Source: Candidatus Kosakonia sp. 282A-S69 (GTDB taxonomy: Bacteria; Pseudomonadota; Gammaproteobacteria; Enterobacterales; Enterobacteriaceae). Taken from it: a DNA stretch of 64,000 nt. The stretch is from the NCBI RefSeq assembly GCF_029433855.1, contig NZ_JAROAU010000003.1:657406-721405 (forward strand), in the 5' to 3' direction. The stretch's first letter is position 1. Each line of letters starts with the position of its first letter. The translations under genes were made by a program, and so were the position numbers. This document shows, in pieces, positions 1-13,600 of the stretch. The notes below the pieces were generated by a model that was not told the origin of the DNA, did not search any database, and saw nothing but the letters and a program-made list of their open reading frames with translations.

Positions 1-378
1 AATTTTTTTCATTAACGTCGATTTGCCCATTCCAGCGTTATCTATAATTAGTATGTTCTGAAACCGACTTAAGAGACTATCACCTCTATGAACCACATAT
101 TCACTTATCTCTCTAGAGTCTAATGTTGAAAGAGTTAATGGGACGTATATATCATTAACTTTTTTTAGAATATTTGGAAACGCTAAGGAATTAATAAGTG
201 AACATTGCGCCCTTGTTTTTGCTAAATAATCAGACATCTGACTTTTAAGCTTGATTATATTTTTTTCTTTATTATAAAAATCTATACTCCTGTTAAAAAT
301 AAAGGGGAGGATTTTTTCTTCAAACAGTTTTGCAGCCCAAGGCTTGGCTAATTCGACAGCATGCTCAATAGTTATCAT
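1..378 (-). CDS. Partial P-loop NTPase, NACHT/STAND-like N-terminal part
   Basis: An open frame starts at 378 and reads leftward off the window edge; 126 codons are visible. A ribosome site (AAGGGGG) sits just upstream of the ATG. The first ~105 residues are Lys/Glu-rich and probably helical, with no family I recognise. Residues ~108-126 form a strand followed by a Walker A loop (ILIIDNAGMGKSTL), the pattern seen in NACHT and related STAND ATPases. Base composition is far more AT-rich than the neighbouring core genes, and the gene lies just beyond the 3' end of ssrA, a frequent integration site for islands. A defence role is possible for such proteins, but the deciding C-terminal half lies outside the window. 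Confidence 0.6.
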   Translation of the reverse strand, partial: MITIEHAVELAKPWAAKLFEEKILPFIFNRSIDFYNKEKNIIKLKSQMSDYLAKTRAQCSLINSLAFPNILKKVNDIYVPLTLSTLDSREISEYVVHRGDSLLSRFQNILIIDNAGMGKSTLMKKI

Positions 379-592
379 CTATGCCCCCTTTTCAAAAGAA
401 ATAACTTAACAATAATATATTACACTTAACCTATTAAAGAGAAAACTACTAAAGACTGCATTTCTTATATCCTTTGAAGCAAGAAAAGTGCTTACAATTG
501 TTATGACCCCTTAAAAGGGCACAAAGTATAAGGGATAACACATAACGCTAACGAAAGGACCTGGGCGATTTGAACTGGGACCGACCGACAAC
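379..592. other. AT-rich accessory intergenic DNA, no gene seen
   Basis: Low-GC sequence between the partial NTPase gene and the ssrA terminator. It should hold the promoter of the leftward NTPase gene, but I cannot place -35 and -10 boxes with confidence. No integrase and no second copy of the ssrA 3' end is visible, so the island boundary cannot be proven here. Confidence 0.4.
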
Positions 593-625
593 AAAAAAGC
601 CCGCAGGGCTTGCGCCGTGCGGGCT
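593..625 (-). terminator. Rho-independent terminator of ssrA
   Basis: Read on the minus strand, AGCCCGCA pairs with TGCGGGCT around a short GC-rich loop and is followed by six T residues. It lies ~47 bp past the mature 3' end of tmRNA. Confidence 0.85.
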
Positions 626-671
626 CTTAGGACTTCATCGGATGACTCTGGTAATCACCGATGGAGAATTT

Positions 672-1034
672 TGGTGGAGCTGGCGGGAGTTGAACCCGCG
701 TCCGAAATTCCTACATCCTCGGTACTACATGCTTAGTCCGTCTTTACATTCGCCGGCCAGCTGCGGAAGGACACGCTACTGACAGACTAGCCTGATTAGT
801 TTTAACGCTTCAACCCCAGGCAGGGCGTCCGCGCGATCTCTTTTGGGTTTGACCTCTCTTGATCCCCGTCCTAAGAGCGGAGGCTAGGGAGAGAGGGCTC
901 TAAGCAGGTTATTAAGCTGCTAAAGCGTAGTTTTCGTCGTTTGCGACTATTTTTTTGCGGCTTTTTACGAGGCCAACCGCCCCTCGGCATGCACCTTGGG
1001 TTTCGCGAATCCCGTCGAATCCAGAATCAGCCCC
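672..1034 (-). ncRNA. ssrA: Transfer-messenger RNA (tmRNA, 10Sa RNA)
   Basis: The minus strand begins GGGGCTGATTCTGGATTCGA and ends with a T-arm (GTTCAACTCC) and CCAGCTCCACCA, so the CCA end is encoded. The length, 363 nt, equals that of E. coli. The tag reading frame is at 915-944 and encodes ANDENYALAA, followed by two TAA stops (909-914). tmRNA with SmpB rescues stalled ribosomes and tags the nascent chain for ClpXP-type proteolysis. A -10 element TATACT lies at 1050-1055 on the minus strand. The partner gene smpB is ~17.5 kb away because the bap operon lies between them. Confidence 0.98.
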
Positions 1035-1049
1035 AAAAGTGTGAAAAGG

Positions 1050-1055
1050 AGTATA
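1050..1055 (-). promoter_or_regulatory. -10 element of the ssrA promoter
   Basis: TATACT on the minus strand, 15 bp upstream of the mature tmRNA 5' end. This leaves room for the short 5' leader removed by RNase P. The -35 region is weak. Confidence 0.6.
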
Positions 1056-1607
1056 GCAAACTTTCACCGTGACATGCCAGTCCATATCCACGTCGTTTTT
1101 GTTTTCAATAATTTGCCTGTTTTTTAACCGCCCAAAAGAGCAGGATGTTTTATAGAAAAATAATTATTTCTCACGTAATTAAATAAGCTAAACCCAGCAG
1201 TAATAATATTAATAACAGCTTAATAATATATTATACATCGTGATTTTCTTTACATTCCCACCGCGATTAATTCAGTTTCTATTAATCTCTTTATGCACGA
1301 AATTAAGTAGGCTTAATTGCTGATATATCCATGCAAAATATATTGTGTATCGAAAGTAATTGTTATTAATTTGTGACTTAAAACGTTGCCTAAATACAGA
1401 AGCTTGTTTATATCTTTCTTATTGTAAGAATTTATTAAATGATGATGGATTACCATAATAAATGAAAAACAATGACTTAGGTATTCTTTGCCACAGCTGT
1501 CTCACCCCCATTCCCTGTCACATCTATTGATTAGGTAACCCGTAATCCTGCGCAAAAACAGATGCCCGCAGGCGCTCAAATATTGCTTTCGCTTCCGAGG
1601 TGAAAAT
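1056..1607. promoter_or_regulatory. AT-rich upstream region of bapA
   Basis: About 550 bp with no gene. From ~1130 to 1500 the sequence is strikingly AT-rich, with runs such as TTAATAATATATTATA. This is the kind of DNA that H-NS usually silences, and Salmonella bapA is known to need the biofilm regulator CsgD. I cannot assign a transcription start. The bapA ribosome site GAGGTG is at 1597-1602. Confidence 0.5.
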
Positions 1608-4600
1608 ATGGCCCCGCAAAATAGTCTTCCTGGTTCCGTCGACGTAATAAACCAAAAAACTGGCGATGTTGTTGCTCAATATGCGAAAGGCAGCGACAGG
1701 ATCGTAAATTTAACTGACACCAGCATCGTACGCGTAAATGCATCGCAGGAGTCGGTGAATTTCTTCGAGCGTGAAGGCAATGACCTGATCGTCCATATGA
1801 AAGATGGCTCCACGGTCCGTTACAACAGCTTCTTTACCGTGGATAGCGAGGGCCTGCACAGCGAGCTGATTTTCGAGGATGAACTCGGCACATACCAGGC
1901 AGCCTTCCCGTACGCAGCTGCCGCAGGGCCTGCTACTGCAGAAGCCATCGTTCCGGCGTTCAGCGAAGTGGCACTCGGATCGCTGGTGGGTGCCAGCGGC
2001 TTCTCGGGCCTTGCGGTGCTCGGCGGCCTGGCTGCTGTTGGTGGCATTGTCGGGGTGGCTGCTGCAGCGAGTAGCAATGGAGGCGGCAGTAATAATGGCG
2101 GCGGCGATAACGGCAGCGGTGGTGGTGACAACGGCGGTGGTAACAACGGCGGCGGGGACAACGGCGGCGGGGAAACGCCTGCTATCCCAACGCTCAGGAT
2201 TAACGCGATTGCTTCCGATAATATCATCAACCTCGTCGAATCTACCGAACCGCAGCTGCTAAGCGGAGTGACGGAAGTCGTAAATGCAGGCAGTACCGTC
2301 ACCATCAGCGCTAACGGACAGACCTGGACCACCACAGTCCAGGATGATGGCAGCTGGAACGTCTGGCTCACGCCTGAAGATCTCAGCGCCTTTGGGCAGG
2401 GTTTGCACGTTCTGAGATTTGCCCTGTTCTCGGGATCGGACGCCGTCGCCACGGCAGATTCAGAAATAATCATTAGTACCACGCCGCCGGTGCTTGAGCT
2501 TACTCAATTCACCCCAGGCGATATCCTCGATCAGGATCAGCACGTGGCAGATAAAATTGTCCGCGGCTTTGTTGGAGCTGAGGATGCCGGCAGCACCATT
2601 TTCGTGACGCTCAACGGTCGCACCTACTCGGCGATTGCCAATGCTGAGGGGCAGTGGGAGCTGGTTATCCCTGCGGCAGACATGGCGCTGCTGGAGGATC
2701 GGCAGAGTTACACTCTTCTTTATCGCGCGGTGGATATTGCCGGTAACGTCAGCGAAGAGACACGCACCTTTAGCACCAACTTCAACACCCCGGATATCAC
2801 GATCAATCCGGTCGCCACTGATAACATCATCAACAGTGCCGAAATTCTTATTACCCAGGTCCTCTCGGGCCAGACCTATAACATTCCGCCTGGCCAGCTG
2901 GTGACCATTACTCTCAACGGCAAAACCTACTACGCCGAAGTGATGGGGGATGGCAGCTGGAAAACCTCGATACCGGCGGGCGATCTCGGTTTATTGCCTC
3001 AGGGCGATAGTGCACTGACCGTCACCGTTAACGATGCGGATGGCAACGCGATCGTGCGAACCGTACCCATTAACGTCGACACGACTCTGACCGGTGTGGC
3101 CATCGCGATCCTCTCTACCGACGACTATCTCAACGCCAGCGAAGCGGAAAATCCGCTCGAAGTGCGCGGCGTTACCACCGTCTTTGGTGAAGGGGTAACG
3201 ATTTATGTCACCGTCAACGGCATCAACTACCCGGTAACCAGCATTGATGCCTCCGGACGCTGGAGCGTCACTATTCCATCGGAAGATTTGCTGCGCCTGC
3301 AAGATGGCGCGAACGTGATCATCGCCACGGTGGAGCTTGACGATCAGAGCGCGCAAGACTCACGTACCCTGAATGTGCAAGTTCACCGCCTGCCTGATCC
3401 GGTAATGGATGCGCCGTTTGGCGATGGCTATCTCAATGCAGCAGAGAAAGGGGTCGATCAGGTACTGAGCGGCAACACCGGCCTGACCAGCATCGGACAG
3501 CGCGTCACCGTCCAGGTGGCGGGCAAAACCTACCAGGCAACGGTCGATAACGACGGAACCTGGAAAGTGACCATTCCGGCCGGCGATCTGCAAACCATCC
3601 CGGATGGCCTGGTCACCGTGACGGTTAACGCCAGTGATGCGGCCGGCAATACTACGCCGCTCACCGGGACGGCGATTGTCGATACCCAGTTCCCGGCGCT
3701 CAGCCTGCTGCCGCTGACCAATGATGGCAAACTGAACGGCGCTGAGCTGGGCCAGGATCAGATTTTAAGCGGCGTAAGTGGCGTTAGCGAGCAGGGTCAG
3801 ACTGTCGTTATTACCCTGAATGGCAAAACCTACACCACGGTAGTGGGCAGCGACGGTAACTGGCAGCTTACGCTGCCTGCCGCCGATCTGAGCGCGCTGC
3901 AAACCGGTAGCTACCCATTGACCGTCACGCTGACCGATGCAGCAGGTAATAGCACCACCGTTACGCAACCGGTTAATGTTAAAACCAGCGGCGTACAAAT
4001 CGGCGTCCAGCCGCTGACGGACGGTAACGCCCTTGATGCGGCGGAAATCAAAGTTGACCAGATCCTGCACGGCACCTCCAGTGCGGAGGCGGGAAGTATT
4101 GTGACGGTGATCCTCAACGGTGTGCGTTACGAAGGCGTGACGGATGTTCAGGGCAACTGGCAGGTGACGCTTCCTGCCGTTGAGCTGCAAAAACTGGGCG
4201 ACGGTGGGCAAACCCTTACCGTCAGCGTGACGGATGGCTTCGGTCAGAGCACCACTATTGAGTCGGGCTTTAATGTCGATACCACCAGCGATGCGGTGGC
4301 GATCAACATTATCGCCAGCGATGACTACCTGAACGCCAGTGAAGCCGCTGAGGGCTTAACTATTCGGGGTAACAGCGCAGGGTTGCCTGCGGGCACTATC
4401 GTCACCGTCACGCTGAATGGGGTGGACTATGCGGCGACGATCCAGGCGGATGGCTCCTGGCAAACGCAGGTCGATCCGGCGGCGTTGCAGGCGCTTGCAG
4501 ATGGCACCCAGACCGTGACGGCAACGGTCTCCACCAGTGGTGGCACGCTGCTTGATAGCCATGATTTCACGGTAGCGATCAATACGCTGCCGAACGTCAC

Positions 4601-7600
4601 GGTCGATCCGGCGTTTATTGATAACGTGGTTAACATAGCGGAAGCGGCTCAGAACCAGACCCTGACCGGTAATACCAATATTAGCGGCGCCGGGCAGACG
4701 GTGGTCGCACTCTTAAACGGGCAGCGCTATACCGGCGTGGTAAACCCCGACGGCAGCTGGTCACTGACCCTGCCGCAGGGGGCAATGGAGCTGTTAGCCG
4801 AAGGGCCGGGCAGCCTGACGGTGGTCGCGACCGACGTCGCGGGCAACAGTGCTAACAGCACCGTTAACTTCACGGTGGATAAAACGCCGCCGAGCTTAAG
4901 CGTGACGCCGATTAACGGCACCGATGTGCTCAACGGCAGCAATATCGCCACTGGCATCACGCTCTCCGGCACCACCTCCGCCGATGCGGCTTCGGTGGTC
5001 ATCACGCTTAACGGTAAAAGCTACCCGGCAACCATCACCGATGGCAGCTGGAGCGTTAACCTTGATAACGCCGCGCTGAGCGATCTCGCGAACGGCGCAA
5101 GCTCGTGGACCGTGACGGCCACTGATAGCGCGGGCAACGTTACTACCGCGATCCGCACCGTGAATGTTGATACCACCGCACCTAACGTGGTGATGGACCC
5201 GGTCGCCCGCGACAACGTTATTGATTTGGCAGAACAGAATGCTGGTTTTAGCCTGACCGGGCGCACCGTACCCGCCGAGCCGGGGGCCACGGTCTCCGTT
5301 ACGCTGAACGGGCAAACGCTGACCGGCGTGGTCGGCGGCGATGGCTTGTGGACCATCCCGGTCGCCCCTTCGGTCATCAGCGGCCTGACCAACGGCAGTT
5401 ACCCCATATCGGTGACAGTAACGGACAGTGCGGGTAACGCTTCACAGCCCGTATCCAGCACTTTCACCGTCGATACCACCGCCAGCGCGATTGCTGTTAA
5501 TCCGGTCGATGGCGATAACCGTGTCAGCGCCGCCGACATTGCCGATGGCCTGACAATCAGCGGTACCTCGGTACGGATCCCGGAAGGGAACACGATTACC
5601 GTCACCCTTAATGGCGTGCAGTATACCGCCACCGTAACGGCGGGCGGTTCCTGGCAGTTAACGGTGCCAAATGCGGATGCCGCCGCCATTGCTGACGGCA
5701 CCGTTACGCTGACGGTTACCGGGGTGGATGAGAACAACGCGGTTGTCTCGAACGAACTGCCGTTTACCCTGATTACGCACGTGCTGCCGCAGCCGGTGGT
5801 GAATGCGCCGTTTGGTGATGGCGTGGTCAACGCCCAGGAAGCTGCCGCAGGCGGTAACCTGGCGGGCAACACGGGTGTCCCTGGCGCTGGCCAGAGCGTG
5901 ACCATTACCATCGATAACGGCGCACCGCTTACCGCTCAGGTAGATGCGAACGGCAACTGGACACTGCCACTGACGCCTGCGCAGCTGGGCGCGCTCGGTG
6001 AAGGCAGCCATACCGTAACCGTTACCGCGACCGATGCGGCGGGTAACACCGTCAGCAGTTCGTCACCGATGACCGTCGATACGGTTCTGCCTACCTTCGC
6101 TATCAACAATGTCACTGCCGATAACATTATTAACAGCGCTGAAGCCGCTGGCGCGATCACCATCAGTGGCACCGGTGTTTACGATGCGCAGTCGGCGCAA
6201 ACCGTTATTGTGCTGGTAAACGGACAGAACTATGACGCCATTATCCAGCCGGACGGCACCTGGAGCGTGGTGCTCCCTGGCGGTGCGCTGGCAGGCGTAC
6301 CGGATGGTCCGGTAGCGGTACGCGTTACCGTCACCGATGCAGCCGGCAACAGCACTACACAAACCAGCAGCTTTACGCTGGATGCCTCTCCTGCCAACGC
6401 ACCACAGGTGCAGATCGACAAAGTCGCCGGGGATGATTTTATTAACCGTGCGGAAGCGAATGGGCTGAGTGGCGTCACCCTCTCCGGCTCGTCACAGAAT
6501 GTTGAAGAGGGCCAGACGCTGACGGTAACCCTCAACGGCAAAAATTATACGGCGACGGTTAATGCCGAGGGGCGCTGGTCGGTAACAGTACCGCCGGCTG
6601 ATCTGGCGCAGGTGCCGGATGGTCGTCAGGCCATCTCGGTTACGGTGAACGATGTGGCGGGCAACAGCACAATTTCCAGCCATAACGTCACCTTTGCCGC
6701 GCAGCCTGGGTCGCAGCCGACCATCACCATTAATCCGGTGGCGCAGGATGATGTGATTAACGCCCTTGAGCGTGGCCAGCCGCTGAACATCAGCGGGTCG
6801 TCAACCTCGCTGGCGGCGGGAACGGTGATCACCGTTCTGTTTAACGATAAAACCTATACCGGTAGCGTGAACAGCAACGGTGACTGGACCATTACCGTGC
6901 CACAGGCAGATATGCAGGCGCTGGATGAAACGGCAAACGGCACGCCCTATCTCGTTTCGGCGTCAGCGGTCGATGCCGCGCAGAACCCGGCGAGCGCCAG
7001 CAGCAGTGTGACGGTAGATCTCACCGCACCGACGCTGGTGGTGGATGTCGCCACCTCTTTCCTCGGCGATGGCTATATCAGCATCGCCGAAGCGGCCGTA
7101 GATCAGGAGATTGGAGGCACCGGCACCGCAGGCGAAACGGTAACGCTTACCCTTAACGGCACCACGCTCTCAGCGCTGGTCAATGAGCAGGGCGAATGGA
7201 GTATGGTGATCCCGGCGGGGAGCTTGCAGGCATTGCCGCAGGGCTCGTCGCAAATCACCTTCGTCACCACCGATGCCGAGGGGAATAGCCGCCCGCAGGT
7301 TGTCGACATCAACGTCAAAACCCTCAATGGCCCGACGATGACGCTCGATCCTATGTTTGGCAATAACATTGTCAGCATCGATGAAGCTGCCAGCGACAGC
7401 ACGCTCAGCGGGAGTGTGAGCGGTCTCGCCAACGGCACGCCGGTTGTGGTGACCATCAATGGCAAGGATTACGACGGCGCAGTTAACGACGGCAGCTGGT
7501 CGGTGGTGATCCCGCGCGATTCGCTGGACACCAGCGGGCAGTACACCGTGACGGTCAGCGGGGTGGATGAGTTTGGTAACCCGGCGACGGTCAATGGTAA

Positions 7601-10600
7601 CCTCGATGTGGTGCTGACCCGGCCAACGGCTACTATCACTGAACCGCTGTTTGGCGATGACAATATTCTCGGTCAGGCAGAAGCGAACGCAGGCGTGCAA
7701 CTGACCGGCTCTACTGGCCAGGCCGGGCCCGGGCAGAGCGTGACGCTCATCCTGGATAACGCGCAGGAGTTTACCGGCACTGTCGATAACAACGGTAACT
7801 GGATCGTCTCGCTAACGCCGGCGCAGCTGATTGCCATCACCGACGGGACGCACAATGTGCAGGTCTCGATCACCGATCGCGCGGGTAACACAACGGTTTC
7901 TGAGCCGGCAAGCGTCGAAATCCGCACCGATCCGCTGCCTGAGCCGCAACTGGCTCCGCTCTTTACCGACGGCATTCTCAGCGCCACCGAAGCTGCGGGT
8001 ACTCAAACCCTGAGCGGGCAGCTTAACCTCGATCCGTCGCGCGTTGCCTCGGTCACCGTCAGCATCAATAACGGCACGCCGCTGGCGGCGACCATCAATG
8101 CAGATGGCACCTGGTCGCTGGTGGTGGATAGCGCGACGTTACAGGCGCTGCCGGATGGCGTGCTGCCGGTCACCGTCACGGTAACCGATACGGCGGATAA
8201 CCAGGCGACCGGGCAGGGCAGTTTTGAAGCCATTATCAATGCGCTGCCGCAGGCGAGCTACGTCACGCCGTTCGGTGATTTCACCCTTAACCGCGCTGAA
8301 ACCCTGAGCGATCAGCTGATCACCGGTAACACCGGAGTGATCGGCACCGGGCAAACCGTGACGGTGGTGTTGGGCAATCAAACCTACACGGGCACGGTTA
8401 ACGAAAATGGCGACTGGACGGTGACGGTTCCGCAGGGCGATTTAGCGTTACTGAGCGATAACGACTCGCTGCCGTTTAGCGTCACGGTGCGCGATCGCGC
8501 GGGCAATAACGCCACCACCGATGCGCAACAAACGCCGGACGTGACGGTGCACACCACGCTGCCTGCGCCGACGGTTACCAATCCGTTTGGCGATGGCATT
8601 GTGAATATGACCGAAGCGGCGGGTGAAGTGACGCTGGCGGGGCTCACCGGCGCCACTGGGCCGAACCAGTACGTGACGGTGAAAATTGATGTTGATGGTG
8701 TCACCTACACCGCCAACGTCGACAACAGCGGCAACTGGTCTGTGGTATTACCGGCCGGTACGCTGCAATCTCTCGCCCCGGGCGCGCATGAGATCGCGAT
8801 CTATGCCGAAGATCAGTATGGCAACAGCAACACCAGCACCGTTGATTACCAGGTCGCGCTGACGCCGCCATCGGTCACTATCACTGCGCCGGTCTTTGCT
8901 GATGGCTACGTCAGCGCGGCTGAAGCAGCAGCGGGCACCACGCTGAGCGGCACCTTCTCATCCTCTTACCCGGCGAACGCGGTGGTCAAAGTGACCATTG
9001 GCGATCAAACCTTTGACGCCACGGTGAACGGCACCGAGTGGACACTGGCGATGGATGCCGCCGACTGGAGCAGCATTACGGCGCGCGGTCAGCAAAGCGT
9101 CACCGTCAGTGTGACGGATGGTGCGCAAAACGTAGGAACTGCCAGCACCACGACCACGCTGCTGCTCGACCCACCGACGATCAGCGTGACCGCACCGTTT
9201 GCCGGCGACAACCTGCTCGACTTTGCTGAAAGCCAGACCAGCCAGGCAATTGGCGGCACCTCAACCGGCTTAGCCACTGGCGATACCGTGCGCGTCACCT
9301 TTGCGGGCGGAAACGTCTTTGAGACGACCGTGCTGGCAGACGGCAGCTGGGAGCTGGTGCTGACGCCAACCGATCTTGCGCAGCTCCAGGCCGGAGCCAT
9401 TACCGTTGAGGGGATTGATAAAGCAGGCAACGTCGGCACGGCGACAAACGGCGGCACGCTTAGCATCGATCTTACGCCGCCGACCTACTCGGTGAATATG
9501 GATCTGGTCGCTGGCGACAACTATGTCAACGCCACTGAGTTCAGCAGCGGTACGCTGCAACTCTCCGGCCGCGCCTTCAATCTTAACGGCACCAACCTGA
9601 CCATTTTGAACGGCTCAACGGTGCTGGGCAGCGCGACAGTCAACCCTGATGGCAGCTGGACGCTGGATGTGCCGCGCGCCTCGTTGCCGGACGGTAACTA
9701 CACGTTAACGGTGCAGAGCGATGCCCAACCGGGGACGACGGCTTCGCAAAGGGTGGTCGTTGATACCGTCGCGCCGACGCTGGCGATGACGCAGTTCACC
9801 AGCGATGACGTGATCAACAGCAGTGAAAAAGCGGTGGCGCAGACCATCAGCGGCACCTCGGATGCCGAAGGCAGCCAGGTGACCGTCACATTGAATGGCA
9901 AAACCTACACCGCGCTGGTGGCTAACGGCACGTGGGCGGTCGATGTGCCGTCGTCAGATATGGCGGCGCTGGAAGATGGCAGCTACACCATTACCGCGAC
10001 CCTGAGCGATGCCGCGGGCAACGCGACGGACGTTTCGCAGAACTTCACCGTGGATGCCTCCTCGCCGCTGCTGGCGGTCGATGCGCTTAGCGTTCCGCCG
10101 GTGCTTAACAGCGTTAACGCCGTCTCCGGCGTGGTGGTGCAGGGGCAGGGCGAGCCGGGTAACAGCGTAACCATTCAGCTTGGGCCATTGAGCTGGACAG
10201 GCACAGTCGATCAGCAGGGCAACTGGAGCCACACCTTCCCGCAACTTGATCTCAACACCCTGACCGACGGGCCGCAGGTGGTGACCATCTCCTCAACGGA
10301 TGCGGCAGGCAACACCTCGAGCAACAGTGTGTCGCTTAACGTTGCGCTGAATAAAGCCCTTGGCGTGGCCATCGATCAGGTGTTTAACGACGGGATCCTC
10401 AACGTTGCGGAATCGCTGGTCACACAGCTGCTCACCGGTAAGGTGAGCGGCGATTATCGCGGCGCGAAAGTGTCGCTGACGGTGATTGGCACGGACTTCA
10501 CCATTGAGGATCTGGCGGTAGCGCCGGATGGCTCCTACGCCTTCTCTTTGCCGCCCTCTCTCTGGCAGGGGCTGATTGCCGATACCCTGCAACTGCAGGT

Positions 10601-13600
10601 TGGTGTGGTCGATGCCAATGGCAACACCCGGTATGAAACCATCGATGTCGGGCTGGCGCTGACCGATCTGCCAGCGGTCAGCGGTGTGGTGATCGCTGGC
10701 GATAATGTGATTAACCTCGTTGAAAGCACTGTCGCGCAAACTCTATCCGGCACGGTGAGCAATGTCGCCAATGTGACAAGCGTGGTGGTGAACTTCGGCG
10801 GTCAGGCGATCAACGCCACGGTCGACGCGCTTGGCAACTGGAGCGCCGCGCTTCCCGCCGAACTGCTGAGCACACTGCCGGACGGCACGGCAACCGCCAA
10901 CGTGACGGTGACCGATAAGTTCGGCAACGTCATCAAGAGCGATGCCAGCTTTAACGTGGTCAGCCATAACCTGCCCGCTATCTCTCTCGATCCGCTGTTT
11001 GGCGATGGCGTGTTGAGCATTCCTGAACTCGCCAGCGGCCTGCTGAGCGGTACGGCAACCAACCTTGCCGGGCGCGAGTTGACCATCAAGATCGGCGATG
11101 CCACCGCCTTCACCACCAATGTCGATAACAGTGGGCGCTGGTCGGTGAACCTGCCGGATGCGGTGAAAGCCGCGCTGCAAGGGCTGGGCAGCGGTACGCA
11201 AACCGTCACCATCACCGCCACCGATCAGTATGGTAACCAGGCGTCGCAGAGTGCAGGCCTGAAGGTCAATCTGGTTGCGCCGGTGCTCAACAACGTGACG
11301 CTGTTTGGCGATGGTTTGCTGAACGTGGCAGATTCGCTGGTCAATCAGACCATCAGCGGGGCCGCCAGCGGCGCGCCGGGTGGCAGCACCGTGCAGGTAG
11401 CCATTGGTGCGAAGGTCTTTACTGGCGTCGTGAATGCCAACGGCACTTTCACTATCGCCCTGACGCCGACAGATCTGGCCGGGCTGGCGGATGGTACCTT
11501 TACGCCCTCCATTACGCTGCTCACGCCGGACGGTAACAGTTCAACCACGGCGGGTAGCCAGGTGACTATCGGGGTGAAAAATGTGCCGACGGTGGCGATC
11601 ACCTCGCTGTTTGGCAATGATGGTTTCCTCAACCAGAGCGAAGCGCTGGCGGCGCAGACCATCTCCGGCACCGTTAGCGGGCTGACTTCCGGCCAGGTGA
11701 CGGTCACGGTCGGCAGTACGGCGTATCAGGTGCCGATCACCGACGGGCGCTGGTCGCTGGCGCTCTCCGCAGGTGCATTAGCTTCGATTGCCGATGGGAC
11801 GCTGAGCGTCACGGCAACGGTGACCGATACCGTGGGTAACACCGCGACCGGCAGCCAGCTGGTGAACGCGATTGTGCAGGCGGTGCCCTCGATCGGTATC
11901 AATACGCTGTTTGGTAACGGGACACTGGATCTTAACGATCTGCTCTCCAACCCGATCCTCTCCGGCACCAGCAGTAACCTGGCGGTAGGCACGCAGATCA
12001 CCGTTAAGGTCGGGCCGCTCTCCTATACCACCACTGTAGGGGCCAACGGTCAGTGGCAACTGGCGATTCCGGCGGTGTCACTGCAAAACCTGCAGGATGG
12101 CAACAATGCGCTGCAGGTCTCTGCCAGCGCGACGGATGCGGCGGGCAACATCGCCAGTGTGGTGCAGAGCGCCAGCGTGGCGATCCAGGCCCTGCCGACG
12201 GTGGCGATCACCTCGCTGTTTGGTGATGGGGCGCTGAGCCTTGCGGATATCACTACCGCGCAGGTGATTTCCGGCACCAGTCAGAACGCAGCTGGTTCGC
12301 AACTGACGGTTACGGTTGGCGGTAAAAACTACTTCACTACCGTGGCGTCGAACGGTAGCTGGAGCGTGACGGTTCCGAAGGTCGATCTCAGCGCGCTGGC
12401 GGACGGCACCCAGGCAGTGAGCGTCGCGGTGACTAACGCCGCCGGGAAAGTGGCGAACATTACCAGCCCGCTGGATGTCATCACCCATAACCTGCCGACC
12501 ATTTCTCTCTCTTCGCTCTTCGGTAACGACGGCTATCTGAACATCAGTGAAGCGGCGAACGGCCAGGTGATCGGCGGCAAGATTGGCGGGGTGGTCAGCG
12601 GCTCGACGGTGGTCGTCACTCTTGGCGGCACGCCGATTGCTGCAACCGTTGATGCCAACGGCAACTGGACGGCGACAATCAGCAAAACGCTGTTGCAGGG
12701 GCTGACCAGCGGAACGACGAAAGTGGGCGTTTCGGTAACCGACCGGGTGGGCAACACTACCGCGACGGAAGCCGATGTGCAGGTGAAACTCACCCAGCCG
12801 ACGCTGAGCACGAATCCGGTTACCAACCTGACCAGTGTCCTTAGCAACGTCCTGCTAGGGTTGGTTGGCTCGGCAAAACTGACGATCAGCGGTGCGTCAA
12901 CAAATCTCAATCAAGGGGCAATTGTTAACGTTAATTTACTCAACCTCGCCAAGTCGACGGCGATTGTCGGCGCGGACGGGAAGTGGTCGACGCAGCTTGA
13001 TGTCGGCCTGGACCTGGCGAAAATCCTCACGCTGAATACCGTAGTGAACCTCTATGCTGCGGATGTCGCGGGCAACCAGGCCTATCTCAACGTGGGTCTT
13101 AACGGCAGCAACCCCACCACCACGCCGCCTGCGGGCACCACCGCGTCGCTGATGGCAGAAGCCAACACCTTCTCGTTGCTGGCAGCAAGTGCCAGCGAAG
13201 AGGCAGACTCCACCAGCCGTGACAGCCTGAATACGCAGCATACGGCCACGGTTGAGACGGCGCGTCAGCCAGCGACGGAAACGGCGACGGCCGCCACGGC
13301 AAGCGACGAGAGCTACACCATTGGTGGGCTGAGTATCGATCTTGCCGATGGCACCAGCGAAAGTGGCGAGAGCGTCGAGGGGAGTAGCGGCAACGACACT
13401 ATCCACCTCTCTTCCCTCGGCTTTGTGCAGATCGACGGCGGCGAGGGGGTGGATACGCTGGTGCTCGACGGTGCCAACCTGTTGCTAAACCTGATCGAAC
13501 TGGGAAGCAAAGTGAGCAATATCGAAGTGATCGATCTCGGTAAATCGGGCAGCAACAGCATCACGCTGGATCTCAACGAGGCGCTGAACATCACCGATAA

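Noticed and set aside
550-592. GGGCGATTTGAACTGGGACC as a second ssrA or tRNA 3' end (island attachment repeat)
   Set aside because: It shares only TTGAAC with the ssrA T-arm; not enough to call a direct repeat.
570-782. 70-codon reading frame on the plus strand
   Set aside because: It runs across the ssrA terminator and 3' end in antisense; the RNA gene explains the sequence.
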